Below are positions 8,760-16,865 of a stretch of DNA of 60,185 bases, piece after piece. The translations under genes were made by a program, and so were the position numbers. The notes under the pieces were generated by a model. The model saw nothing but the letters and a program-made list of their open reading frames with translations, was not told the origin of the DNA and did not search any database. The number at the start of each line of letters is the position of its first letter. Position 1 is the stretch's first letter. This stretch comes from Pseudomonadota bacterium (lineage in GTDB: Bacteria > Pseudomonadota > Alphaproteobacteria > Rhizobiales > Pleomorphomonadaceae): positions 1 through 60,185 of the forward strand of contig JAEZHI010000008.1 in the NCBI GenBank assembly GCA_023436885.1. Reading direction: 5' to 3'.

Positions 8760-9667
8760 CCACGATCCTGCCCCAGACGACGGCCGAAGCATCGCCGCGG
8801 TTCCGGGACGGATCGGTGAAACTCTTGCTGCTCGCTCTGGCGTTGCTCCTGACCGCCTGCGCGTCATCGCGAAGGACGGAGGGACCGAACCTGGCCCTTG
8901 CCGCCGGGTGGCACTGGGAAATCCTTCCGGCTGGCGCGTTCGACCTCGCTGTCGCCACGGCGCCGCGAAGCGCCGGCGAAACCTTGGTGGTTTACCTGGA
9001 GGGGGACGGCCTTGCCTATGCGCGTCCTGACCAGCCGGCCAGTGACCCCACCCCAAGCGACCCGGTGGCCCTGCGCATGGCGCTCGCTGATCCTGCCGGT
9101 ACTCCGACGGCCTGGGTCGGTCGCCCCTGCCAATACACGCTGCCGGATCGGGCCCGCAATTGCGCCACGCCCTACTGGACCGACCGCAGGTATGCCCCCG
9201 AGGTCGTGGACAGCATCGGCGCTGCACTGGACCAGCTGAAGCTTCGCAGCGGAGCTTCCAGACTGGTGCTGATTGGCTATTCGGGCGGCGGGGCCATTGC
9301 AACCATTCTGGCCGCCCGCCGAAATGATGTGGTGCGGCTCGTCACCGTGGCCGCCAATCTCGACATCGCCTATTGGACCGAACATCAGGGCTTGGCTCCC
9401 CTCACGGGGTCGCTCGATCCTGCCCGCGATGCAGCCCCTCTCCTCGGAACGGTGGAGCAGCTTCATTTTGCCGGCGCGGAAGACCGCACTGTCGGAGCCG
9501 ATGTCGTCAGATCCTTCATAAGCCGTCTGCCGCCAGGATCGCCGGCCCGCCTCATCGAGGTACCGCACTATTCCCATTCTTGCTGCTGGGCGCGGGATTG
9601 GCCATCGCTTGCCGCCATGGGCGAGTGGGCTAGCCCAGCCGCCCATGGCGGGCGAGCAGTGCCATGA
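8756..9667 (+). CDS. Lipoprotein alpha/beta hydrolase
   Basis: A 303-residue predicted lipoprotein with an alpha/beta-hydrolase fold. The hydrophobic stretch LLLLALALLLTAC ends in a lipobox with the lipidated Cys at residue 35, so the enzyme is membrane-anchored in the periplasm. The nucleophile elbow is GYSGGG (SRLVLIGYSGGGAIATI). The acid is probably Asp in AGAEDRTVG and the histidine the one in PHYSHS. ATG 8756 overlaps the sulfotransferase stop by 4 nt, so the two are translationally coupled. GTG 8816 is an alternative that gives a classic short lipoprotein leader. The last 38 bp overlap the convergent cysNC gene. The substrate is unknown; coupling suggests a linked envelope function. Confidence 0.8.
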   Translation: MTTILPQTTAEASPRFRDGSVKLLLLALALLLTACASSRRTEGPNLALAAGWHWEILPAGAFDLAVATAPRSAGETLVVYLEGDGLAYARPDQPASDPTPSDPVALRMALADPAGTPTAWVGRPCQYTLPDRARNCATPYWTDRRYAPEVVDSIGAALDQLKLRSGASRLVLIGYSGGGAIATILAARRNDVVRLVTVAANLDIAYWTEHQGLAPLTGSLDPARDAAPLLGTVEQLHFAGAEDRTVGADVVRSFISRLPPGSPARLIEVPHYSHSCCWARDWPSLAAMGEWASPAAHGGRAVP

Positions 9668-11513
9668 CCCGTTCGGCGGCCTCGTCGGGATCGATGGTCG
9701 CTGTGGGTATCACGAGGTCGGGCTGTTCGGGCGGTTCATAGGGCGAGTCGATTCCAGTGAAATTCGGCAGCTCCCCGGCGCGCGCCTTGCGATAAAGCCC
9801 CTTGGGGTCGCGTCTCTCGCAGAGATCGAGCGGCGCGTCGACGAAGATCTCGAAAAATTCACCCTCACCCATGAGCTCGCGGGCCATCTGCCGCTCACTG
9901 CGAAACGGCGAGATGAACGACACCAGCACGATCAGCCCGGCATCGGTGAACAGCCGCGCAACCTCCGCGACGCGCCGGATATTCTCCACCCGGTCGGCGG
10001 CGGTGAACCCGAGATCGCGATTGAGCCCGTGGCGGACGTTGTCGCCATCAAGCACGTAGGTATGCCGCCCCATCGCATTGAGCCGCTGCTCGACGCGATC
10101 GGCGATCGTCGATTTGCCCGCGCCCGACAGGCCGGTGAACCAGATGACGCAGGGTTGCTGGCCTTTGATCGCGGCGCGCGCCGCCCGATCGATGGTCATC
10201 GGCTGCCAGGCAATGTTGGTGGCGCGACGCAGCGCGAAGCGGATCATTCCCGCGCCGACCGTGGCGTTGGTTGCGCGGTCGATCAGGATGAAGCCGCCGG
10301 TGTCGCGGTTCTCTTCGTAGGGATCGAACACGATCGGCCGGTCGAGGCTGAGATTGCACAGGCCGATCTCGTTGAGTTCGAGGGTCTTCGCCGCCTCGTG
10401 CGCCATGGTGCCGATATCGATGCGATAACGAAGCTCGGTGATCGTCGCGACAGCTTCCGCCGTACCGACACGCATGAGATAGCGGCGGCCGGGCAGCATC
10501 GCCTCGTGATGCATCCAGATCACCCGCGCCGCGAGTTGATCGGCAACTGATGGCGGTTTCTCGGCGTCAGCAATGACATCGCCCCGCACCACGTCGATCT
10601 CGTCGGCGAGTGTAAGGGTCACCGCATCGCCGGTCACCGCCTCCTGCAAATCGCCGTCATAGGTCACGATCCGCTCCACCGTCGAGCGCCGGCCGGACGG
10701 CAACACCGTAACTGCGGCCCCGACGCGGACGCTGCCGCCACGCACCGTTCCGGTGTAGCCGCGAAAGCCGGCGTGGGGCCGGTTGACCCATTGCACGGGA
10801 AAGCGGAATTCCGTCGTCGCGCTCGACCGGGGGATCTCTGTGGTATCAAGGCAACCGACTAGCGTTGGCCCGGTGAACCAAGGCATCGCCGCGCTCTCGC
10901 GGGCCACGTTGTCGCCCGTCAGCGCCGACAGCGGAATCGCCGTCACCTTGGCAATACCGATATCCGTAGCAAATGCCTCGAAAGCGCCGGCGATATCGCA
11001 AAACCGTGCTTCGCTCCAACTGGCCAGATCCATCTTGTTGACCGCGAGGACGATATGCCGGATCCCCATCACCGCAACGATGAAGGCATGGCGGCGCGTC
11101 TGCGTCACGATCCCCTTGCGGGCATCAACGAGAATGACGGCAAGGTCCGCCGTCGAAGCGCCTGTCGCCATGTTGCGGGTGTATTGCTCGTGGCCCGGGG
11201 TATCGGCGACGATCAAGCGGCGGTGCCGGGTGGTGAAGAAGCGATAGGCAACGTCGATGGTTATGCCCTGCTCCCGCTCTGCCTGAAGGCCGTCGACCAG
11301 CAACGCGAGATCGGCCGCATCGCCGGTGGTTCCGCAATGGCGACTATCGGCCACGAGAGCGGTCATCTGGTCGTCCGGGATCTGGCTGGTTTCATAAAGC
11401 AGCCGTCCGATCAGCGTGCTCTTGCCGTCGTCGACGCTGCCGCAGGTCAGGAAACGCAGCAAGTCGGCAGGCCGCTGGCCCTGCACCAGATCCTCAGGCA
11501 CTTCCCACGGCAT
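9630..11513 (-). CDS. cysNC: Bifunctional sulfate adenylyltransferase subunit 1/adenylylsulfate kinase
   Basis: A 627-residue fusion (NodQ-like) that makes PAPS. Residues about 15-430 are the CysN GTPase, with GSVDDGKSTLIGRLLYE (G1), DTPGHEQYTRNMATG (G3) and NKMD (G4). It drives ATP sulfurylase activity of its partner CysD. Residues about 445-627 are the APS kinase CysC, with Walker A GLSGAGKST, then VLDGDNVRHGLNRDLGF and FISPFRSER. All key motifs are intact. It follows cysD with a TGATG overlap and converges with the lipoprotein gene, overlapping it by 38 bp. The CysC fusion indicates PAPS made for sulfation as well as for sulfur assimilation. Confidence 0.96.
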   Translation of the reverse strand: MPWEVPEDLVQGQRPADLLRFLTCGSVDDGKSTLIGRLLYETSQIPDDQMTALVADSRHCGTTGDAADLALLVDGLQAEREQGITIDVAYRFFTTRHRRLIVADTPGHEQYTRNMATGASTADLAVILVDARKGIVTQTRRHAFIVAVMGIRHIVLAVNKMDLASWSEARFCDIAGAFEAFATDIGIAKVTAIPLSALTGDNVARESAAMPWFTGPTLVGCLDTTEIPRSSATTEFRFPVQWVNRPHAGFRGYTGTVRGGSVRVGAAVTVLPSGRRSTVERIVTYDGDLQEAVTGDAVTLTLADEIDVVRGDVIADAEKPPSVADQLAARVIWMHHEAMLPGRRYLMRVGTAEAVATITELRYRIDIGTMAHEAAKTLELNEIGLCNLSLDRPIVFDPYEENRDTGGFILIDRATNATVGAGMIRFALRRATNIAWQPMTIDRAARAAIKGQQPCVIWFTGLSGAGKSTIADRVEQRLNAMGRHTYVLDGDNVRHGLNRDLGFTAADRVENIRRVAEVARLFTDAGLIVLVSFISPFRSERQMARELMGEGEFFEIFVDAPLDLCERRDPKGLYRKARAGELPNFTGIDSPYEPPEQPDLVIPTATIDPDEAAERVMALLARHGRLG

Positions 11514-12433
11514 CAGAAGTACCCCTCCTGCTTCTTTCTCTCCATCGACGCCGCCTGGTCGTGGTCGATCGCCCGCCCCTGGCGCTCAGAGGTTCGCACG
11601 GCGAGGAGTTCGGCGATGATCTCCGGCACCGTTGCCGCCGAGGACTCCATCGCGCCAGTCAGCGGATAACACCCGAGGGTGCGAAACCGCACCAGCCGCA
11701 TCTCAGGCACTTCGCCTTCGGCGAGCGGCAGGCGGTCGTCATCGGCCATGATCAGCATGCCGTCGCGTTTCACCACCGGCCGACGCGCCGCGAAATACAG
11801 CGGCACCACCGGAATGTCCTCCTGCAGGATGTATTGCCAGACGTCGAGCTCCGTCCAGTTCGACAGGGGAAACACGCGAATGCTTTCGCCCTTCGCCACC
11901 CGGCCGTTGTAGAGCGACCAGAGTTCCGGCCGCTGATTGCGCGGATCCCAGCGTTGCGACGCGCTGCGGAAGGAGAAGACCCGCTCCTTGGCACGCGACC
12001 GCTCCTCATCGCGTCTCGCGCCGCCGATCGCGGCGTCGAAGCGGTGGAGGTCGAGCGCCTGCCTGAGTGCCTGGGTCTTCATGATGTCGGTATAAGCAGA
12101 CGAGCCGTGGCTGAACGGGCTCACTCCCGCCGCAATGCCGTCGCCATTGGTGTGGACGATCAGGTCGAGCCCGAGGTCCGCCATCCGTCGGTCGCGGAAG
12201 GCAATCATTTCACGGAACTTCCACGTCGTATCGACGTGCAGGAACGGAAACGGCGGCTTTGCCGGATAGAACGCCTTCATCGCCAGGTGCAGCATCACCG
12301 AGCTGTCCTTGCCGATCGAATAGAGCATCACCGGATTGTCGAACTGCGCCGCCACCTCGCGCAGGATATGGATGCTCTCCGCCTCAAGCTGCCTGAGATG
12401 GCTTACCTGCGTCCGGGGATTGCAGCTCGTCAA
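11513..12433 (-). CDS. cysD: Sulfate adenylyltransferase subunit 2
   Basis: This is the catalytic subunit of ATP sulfurylase, which makes APS from sulfate and ATP in complex with CysN. The PP-loop is MLYSIGKDSSVML near the N-terminus, followed by FPFLHVDTTWKFREM, FDAAIGGARRDEERSRAKER and FPLSNWTELDVWQY, all family-typical. No ATG lies near the homologous start. TTG 12433 has GGGG upstream and begins just before the conserved HLRQLEAESIHILREV; a GTG at 12511 would add 26 residues with no family resemblance. Stop and cysNC start overlap by one base, so the two are one operon. Confidence 0.95.
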   Translation of the reverse strand: MTSCNPRTQVSHLRQLEAESIHILREVAAQFDNPVMLYSIGKDSSVMLHLAMKAFYPAKPPFPFLHVDTTWKFREMIAFRDRRMADLGLDLIVHTNGDGIAAGVSPFSHGSSAYTDIMKTQALRQALDLHRFDAAIGGARRDEERSRAKERVFSFRSASQRWDPRNQRPELWSLYNGRVAKGESIRVFPLSNWTELDVWQYILQEDIPVVPLYFAARRPVVKRDGMLIMADDDRLPLAEGEVPEMRLVRFRTLGCYPLTGAMESSAATVPEIIAELLAVRTSERQGRAIDHDQAASMERKKQEGYF

Positions 12434-12614
12434 AGGAATGCCCCAAAAAATGCCCGGACTTGAGCCGGCCGCTCCGGCATCTGGATGAATTTTCCAAAAG
12501 CATTCAAGCACATGAGACAGGCAATGTGAAGATTGGTTCCCCTACGGCGCCCTCCCTGAGTATCGAGGAACCCCACCCCTTGCATTCGCCCTCTCATGCA
12601 ACATATAAAGTTAC

Positions 12615-13079
12615 ATGAGAAAAGACAGCCGATTGTCGGGCGTGCTGCACGTCCTCCTGCACATGGCGGAAACGCCTGATCCGATCACCTCGGAAGCGCT
12701 GGCGCGCGCCATGAGCACAAACCCGGTGGTCATCCGCCGCATCATGGCCGGACTGCGCGACCACGGCTACGTCCGCTCGGAAAAGGGCCACGGCGGCGGC
12801 TGGACCTTCTCCTGCGACCTTGAGGCGGTGACGCTGTGCGACGTCTACACCGCGCTCGGCAGCCCCGGCCTTCTCTCCATCGGCAACCGTACCGAAACGC
12901 CCGGCTGCCTGGTCGAGCAGGCCGTCAACGCCGCCCTGGGCGACGCCTTCGCCGACGCAGAAGCCCTGCTCCTCCACCGCTTCGGCGAGATCACCCTTGC
13001 CGCCCTCAGCGCCGATTTCCACGCCCGCCTCAGCCAGCGCGGCGGCCACCCCACCCCGGAGACGTGCCATGCAGCATGA
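12615..13079 (+). CDS. Rrf2-family transcriptional regulator
   Basis: A 154-residue winged-helix regulator. The Rrf2 domain fills residues about 1-130: LHVLLHMAETPDPITSEALA, the recognition helix NPVVIRRIMAGLRDHGYV, and the wing SEKGHGGGWTF. Cysteines are at 67, 75, 98 and 151. The closely spaced three-cysteine cluster that binds Fe-S in IscR and NsrR is absent, so it probably does not sense through that cluster. The next gene starts inside its last codons, and a methyltransferase follows with a 4-bp overlap, giving a tight three-gene operon. The likely target is its own operon; the signal is unknown. Confidence 0.9.
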   Translation: MRKDSRLSGVLHVLLHMAETPDPITSEALARAMSTNPVVIRRIMAGLRDHGYVRSEKGHGGGWTFSCDLEAVTLCDVYTALGSPGLLSIGNRTETPGCLVEQAVNAALGDAFADAEALLLHRFGEITLAALSADFHARLSQRGGHPTPETCHAA

Positions 13080-13962
13080 CGTGATCATCGTCGGCGGTGC
13101 CTTCGCCGGTCTTGCCGCCGCCACCTATCTCGGCCGCGCCCGCCGCAACGTGCTGGTGATCGACAAGGGCGAGCCGCGCAACCGCTTCGCCGCGGCCTCG
13201 CACGGCTTCCTCGGCTCCGATGGCGTGAACCCCACCGACATCCTGAAAAAGGCGCGCGAGCAGCTCATCGCCTATCCCACGGTGCGGCTGGTGAGGGGCG
13301 AGGCCACCTCGGCACGGCGCGTCGACGACGGCTTCTCCTTCACCCTCGCAAGCGGCGAAAAGCTGACCTCGCGCCTCGCCATCCTCGCCTTCGGCCTGCG
13401 CGACAGCCTTGATCCGATCCCCGGCCTGGCCGAGCGCTGGGGCAAGTCGGTGCTGCACTGCCCCTATTGCCACGGCTATGAGTACAGCGACCGCCGGCTC
13501 GGCGTACTCTGGCGGACGCCGATGTCCGTCCATCAGGCCGCGCTCGTCGCCGAATGGGGCCCGACCACGCTCTACATGAACGGCGCCGACCTCGATGCGG
13601 ACAGCGCCGCAGCTCTCGAAAAACGCGGCGTCCAGGTGGAACCGGCGAAGGTGAAATCGTTGATCGGCGCGGGGACGTCCCTCTCGGCCATCGAACTGGA
13701 CGACGGCCGGCAGAGCCCGCTCGAAGCCCTCTACGTCGCGCCAAAATCCACGCTCTCAAGCCCCCTCGCCACCGAACTCGGTACGACCATTGAAGACGGT
13801 CCGCTCGGCCCGATCATCAAGACCGACGCCGAGAAAAGGGCTACAGTTCCCGGGCTCTATGCCGCCGGCGATATCGCCCATATGCCGCACAGCGTCAGCT
13901 TCGCGGTCGCCGACGGGGTGATGGCCGGCACAGCCGCCCACCGTGCTCTTGTGTTTGGATGA
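13069..13962 (+). CDS. NAD(P)/FAD-dependent oxidoreductase, thioredoxin-reductase-like
   Basis: A 297-residue flavoprotein. The FAD-binding start is HDVIIVGGAFAGLAAATYLG, followed by VLVIDKGEPRNRF. The redox-active CxxC lies in HCPYCHGYEY near residue 130, and the C-terminal FAD motif is LYAAGDIAHMPHSV. The fold is that of thioredoxin reductase, but the usual central NADPH motif GxGxxA is not evident (LGVLWRTPMSVHQAALVAEW instead), so the electron donor and partner are uncertain. ATG 13069 overlaps the Rrf2 gene by 11 bp, with CCGGAG upstream. The arrangement of Rrf2, flavoprotein and methyltransferase suggests a redox-stress function. Confidence 0.88.
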   Translation: MQHDVIIVGGAFAGLAAATYLGRARRNVLVIDKGEPRNRFAAASHGFLGSDGVNPTDILKKAREQLIAYPTVRLVRGEATSARRVDDGFSFTLASGEKLTSRLAILAFGLRDSLDPIPGLAERWGKSVLHCPYCHGYEYSDRRLGVLWRTPMSVHQAALVAEWGPTTLYMNGADLDADSAAALEKRGVQVEPAKVKSLIGAGTSLSAIELDDGRQSPLEALYVAPKSTLSSPLATELGTTIEDGPLGPIIKTDAEKRATVPGLYAAGDIAHMPHSVSFAVADGVMAGTAAHRALVFG

Positions 13963-14612
13963 TCATGCAGCCCTTCAACGATCCGAGCTTCGTCACCAGC
14001 TATGCCGAGACCGCGCCGAAAAAGGTCCCCGGCTATGCCGACCTCCACCGCATGACGGCAGTCCTGCTGGCCGAGCACGCACGCCCGGTCAGCGAGATCC
14101 TGGTGGTCGGCGCCGGCGGCGGCCTGGAGATCAAGGCCTTCGCGGAGGCCCAGCCGGGCTGGCACTTCCTGGGCGTAGATCCTTCTGCCGAAATGCTCGA
14201 CCTCGCCCGCCGCATCCTCGGTCCGCTCGCGCCCCGCGCCGACCTCCGGCAAGGCACCATCGACGCCGCGCCAGACGGCCCGTTCGACGGCGCCACCTGC
14301 CTTCTCACCCTGCACTTTCTCAAAAGAGACGAGCGCCTCCAAACCCTCAAGGAGATCCACCGCCGTCTCAAGCCCGGCGCCGCGCTGGTGGTGGCCCATC
14401 ACAGCGCCGCCGAGGGTGCAGCTCCCAGCCAGTGGCTCGCCCGCTCCCAGGCCTTCGGCGGCAGCGACCGCGATACCGCCGCCACCATGGCCCGGAGCCT
14501 GCCGCTCCTGACCACCCAGGAAGAAGAGGCCGTCCTCCGCGAAGCCGGCTTCTCCAACATCGCCCTGTTCTACGCCGGCTTCTCACTGCGCGGTTGGGTG
14601 GCGGAGGCGTGA
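13959..14612 (+). CDS. Class I SAM-dependent methyltransferase
   Basis: A 217-residue methyltransferase. Motif I is VVGAGGGLEIKAF near residue 48, followed by the acidic-loop region HFLGVDPSAEMLDLARRILG, and GATCLLTLHFLKRDERL as motif II. The substrate is not evident. The start overlaps the flavoprotein stop by 4 bp (ATGATC), so it is the third gene of the Rrf2 operon. The C-terminus (LFYAGFSLRGWVAEA) is intact. Confidence 0.88.
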   Translation: MIMQPFNDPSFVTSYAETAPKKVPGYADLHRMTAVLLAEHARPVSEILVVGAGGGLEIKAFAEAQPGWHFLGVDPSAEMLDLARRILGPLAPRADLRQGTIDAAPDGPFDGATCLLTLHFLKRDERLQTLKEIHRRLKPGAALVVAHHSAAEGAAPSQWLARSQAFGGSDRDTAATMARSLPLLTTQEEEAVLREAGFSNIALFYAGFSLRGWVAEA

Positions 14613-14641
14613 GGACATGCCCGGACACACCTTGAAACGCA

Positions 14642-14656
14642 TAGCACCTAGTGCTA
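14642..14656. promoter_or_regulatory. Palindromic operator of the HigB/NadS-like pair
   Basis: TAGCACCTAGTGCTA has perfect 6-bp arms around CTA and ends 9 bp before the toxin start. Type II antitoxins normally bind such a palindrome to repress their own operon. Confidence 0.6.
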
Positions 14657-14665
14657 CCGTAGGAT

Positions 14666-15031
14666 ATGCGCGAGCGTACGTTCAAGACGGCTTGGTTTGC
14701 CAAGGCCGCCCGCAAGGCACGGATCTCGGATCGGGATCTGTCCAAGGCAATCCAGCAGGTGGCTCTTGGTCAGGCTGACGATCTCGGCGGCGGCGTATTC
14801 AAGAAACGGCTCAACGAGAACCGACACCGTTCCATTGTTCTTGCGAAAGCTGGTGAATTCTGGGTGTTCACCTACCTGTTTGCCAAACAGGACCGGGCGA
14901 ACATTGACGACGACGAGTTGGAGGCGTTCCGCAAGCTGGCGGAAATATACCGCCGGAAGACATCGAAGGACTTGGAAGCCGAGCTGAAGACCGGCGCATT
15001 GGTGGAGATTTGCCATGACAGCGAAGCGTAA
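14666..15031 (+). CDS. Type II toxin, RelE/HigB-like
   Basis: A 121-residue predicted mRNA interferase of the RelE/ParE superfamily (COG4737-type). It has FKTAWFAKAARKARISDRDL, then GQADDLGGGVFKKRLNENRH, then RSIVLAKAGEFWVFTYLFAK. The last is the beta-sheet core that carries the basic residues used for ribosome-dependent cleavage. The toxin gene precedes its antitoxin and overlaps it by 17 bp, the higBA order. A perfect 15-bp palindrome lies just upstream. No disabling mutation is visible. DNA gyrase inhibition (ParE-like) cannot be excluded from sequence alone. Confidence 0.82.
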   Translation: MRERTFKTAWFAKAARKARISDRDLSKAIQQVALGQADDLGGGVFKKRLNENRHRSIVLAKAGEFWVFTYLFAKQDRANIDDDELEAFRKLAEIYRRKTSKDLEAELKTGALVEICHDSEA

Positions 15032-15338
15032 GTTTAAGAGCGACGCCTTCGAGGCCATCCACAGTGCCGTGGAAGGCATGTATGCGGCAGGAACCATCGA
15101 CAAGGAAACGATGAAGACCTTCGACGAAACGTGTCTTTCCGTCCCCGCATCCCTCTCTCCGGAAGAGATCAAGGCTCTCAGGGAAAAGAACCGCGTCAGC
15201 CAGCCGGTCTTCGCGCGTTATCTCAACACCAGCGAGTCCACCGTGCAAAAGTGGGAAACCGGCGCCAAGCGGCCAAGCGGCCCGGCACTGAAGCTGCTCG
15301 GCATCGTCCAGAAGCACGGATTGCGGATGCTCGCCTGA
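15015..15338 (+). CDS. Type II antitoxin, NadS/HigA-like helix-turn-helix protein
   Basis: A 107-residue antitoxin paired with the upstream toxin. The N-terminal half (FEAIHSAVEGMYAAGTIDKE) would bind toxin. The C-terminal half is an XRE/Cro helix-turn-helix: EEIKALREKNRVSQPVFARY, then LNTSESTVQKWETGAKRPSG. The start lies within the toxin gene, 17 bp before its stop, so expression is coupled. It probably represses the operon at the palindrome 14642-14656. Confidence 0.85.
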   Translation: MTAKRKFKSDAFEAIHSAVEGMYAAGTIDKETMKTFDETCLSVPASLSPEEIKALREKNRVSQPVFARYLNTSESTVQKWETGAKRPSGPALKLLGIVQKHGLRMLA

Positions 15339-15436
15339 GTGCAAGCCGCGCCGATCTACGCCACCGTCGGAAGCGGCCTTGCCCGTTCGCTGTGCGGCTG
15401 GGTGGCAGAGGCGTGAGACACCGCTGTTGGATCAAC

Positions 15437-15451
15437 TATCATAAAATGATA
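15437..15451. promoter_or_regulatory. Palindromic operator upstream of parD
   Basis: TATCATAAAATGATA has perfect 6-bp arms around AAA and ends 26 bp before the ParD start. It is a likely ParD autorepression site that overlaps the promoter. Confidence 0.55.
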
Positions 15452-15476
15452 TAAGTGATGGCAAAGGAGACTGCCC

Positions 15477-15746
15477 ATGCCATCCAGCTACACCCTCGGC
15501 GACCGCTTCGAAGGCTTCGTCAAGCAACTGGTTGCCAGCGGCCGTTATGCCTCCGCCAGCGAAGTGTTGCGCGACGGCCTGCGCCTCCTCGAAGAGCAGG
15601 AGAACCTCAGGCAGGCCAAGCTCGACGCCCTGCGGCGCGACATAGCCGAGGGTCTCGACAGCGGCCCGTCCGAGCCCATGGATATGGACGCCATCATCCG
15701 GGAAGCGCGCGAGCTCAAGGCGGGAACGAAGCATCGCGCGTCATGA
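15477..15746 (+). CDS. parD: ParD-family antitoxin
   Basis: An 89-residue ribbon-helix-helix antitoxin. The DNA-binding part is SYTLGDRFEGFVKQLVASGR followed by YASASEVLRDGLRLLEEQE, and the C-terminal tail that would wrap the toxin is intact. AAAGGAG precedes the start. The next gene begins within its stop (ATGA), as in parDE operons, but that parE is cut to 19 codons, so this antitoxin is now an orphan. It may persist as an anti-addiction factor against ParE toxins elsewhere. Confidence 0.88.
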   Translation: MPSSYTLGDRFEGFVKQLVASGRYASASEVLRDGLRLLEEQENLRQAKLDALRRDIAEGLDSGPSEPMDMDAIIREARELKAGTKHRAS

Positions 15747-15802
15747 GCCTCAAGGTTTCCCGCCGGCCACGCGCCCGCCTGGATCTGATCGAGATCGCCT
15801 GA
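15743..15802 (+). pseudogene. parE: Truncated parE toxin remnant
   Basis: The start overlaps the parD stop by 4 bp and reads MSLKVSRRPRARLDLIEIA before a TGA. This matches the first helix of ParE toxins, which are about 90-100 residues long. What follows does not resemble ParE in any frame I could read, so the rest appears deleted rather than frameshifted. Confidence 0.75.
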
Positions 15803-16046
15803 GGCATGTGCGAGAGCGACTGCGCGCAATAGAGCAGAGCAAAGGCTATTTCCAGCGTCAAAACGTCCTATGTTATGGCGCATGAATTGAGCGTAGCCAT
15901 TAAGCTCTAGAGTTCCGTAACTTCCTATCCAAACTGCGCCCCGACATTCGGTTGGCCGGACTATGAGTTGCCCAAACTAAGCGACTCGATGCAGTGAACC
16001 AGCGTACTACGCCGAGCCGCCTCCAGTTCTCGTATTGGAGAGTTGA

Positions 16047-16814
16047 ATGGTAGATCTCTCTCGTTTCAAAGAAGACTATGAAGCCGCAACTTATGATGTG
16101 ACCAATTCAGATTACCAGTTATTTTCAACGAATCTCGAGCGCTGGTTTGAGGTAATCGAAGCCTATCCCGATGTAACAAAAGTTCTGGTTCATCTGGAAT
16201 CTGACTCTGATTTCGAGAAGATGATCGAGAGAGACGCCGAGAACAGCGGAGGCACGATAGGATCGGAGGAACTTATCTTTCCAAAAGGAAAAGAGCGGAG
16301 GCTTGGAATGCAAATCTCCGCAATGCGCTCAATCAGGGAAGGTCGAGTATCGATCTCCGATATAGATAATACTTACTTCGGATCGTCCACAAGATACCAA
16401 GACATGATGGACAACATAGTTCGTCAGATATTTGCCCCACTGGCTCGAGACTTACTCCGCTACATATCGGCAAATTTGAACGTAGATCCGATCTACGCAC
16501 CAGCATCGGATCGAGTTGTACCGATAAACCACAACAGTCAAGAATATCAAGAGATTAATCTTGCCATTGACGAATTGCAGGATGCAGTTCGCAAATCAAA
16601 CAGCTTTAGCGATCCTGAGGAGAAGGACCTCCGTCTCGCAGAGATATCCGCATCAAGGACAATTCTAGGCAGCGCAAAAGCGCGAATTTCTGTGATCTAC
16701 AATCTAGTCCTCGGAACTCTCAAATTCTTGGCTACGGTTTTTGCCGAGAATGCTATCGGAAATATTGCGCAGAGAGCTATTGCCGCTCTCGGCACCTTAA
16801 CTGGTTTATGGTAA
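16047..16814 (+). CDS. Hypothetical protein, AT-rich orphan gene
   Basis: A 255-residue protein I do not recognise. It is acidic and helical over residues 1-220 (LSRFKEDYEAATYDVTNSDY, YQDMMDNIVRQIFAPLARDL). The last 35 residues (FLATVFAENAIGNIAQRAIA onward) are hydrophobic or amphipathic, a possible membrane-insertion tail. Codon use and base composition are clearly more AT-rich than the neighbours, so it was probably acquired by transfer. It stands alone next to the parD/parE remnant, in an accessory pocket bounded by the LysR gene. A soluble domain with a C-terminal hydrophobic tail is compatible with an abortive-infection effector, but nothing proves that. Confidence 0.6.
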   Translation: MVDLSRFKEDYEAATYDVTNSDYQLFSTNLERWFEVIEAYPDVTKVLVHLESDSDFEKMIERDAENSGGTIGSEELIFPKGKERRLGMQISAMRSIREGRVSISDIDNTYFGSSTRYQDMMDNIVRQIFAPLARDLLRYISANLNVDPIYAPASDRVVPINHNSQEYQEINLAIDELQDAVRKSNSFSDPEEKDLRLAEISASRTILGSAKARISVIYNLVLGTLKFLATVFAENAIGNIAQRAIAALGTLTGLW

Positions 16815-16865
16815 CCGCGCCCACGCATTCTGAACTCGGAAGTCCTTGGGTGACGCCCCGCCCCC

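Noticed and set aside
11513..12511. CysD starting at GTG 12511
   Set aside because: The first 26 residues from that start have no resemblance to CysD and no ribosome-binding site is seen; TTG 12433 fits the family start better.
14642..14656. The palindrome as a transcription terminator of the methyltransferase gene
   Set aside because: It has a 6-bp stem, no T-run, and lies 9 bp before a toxin start, where an operator is more likely.
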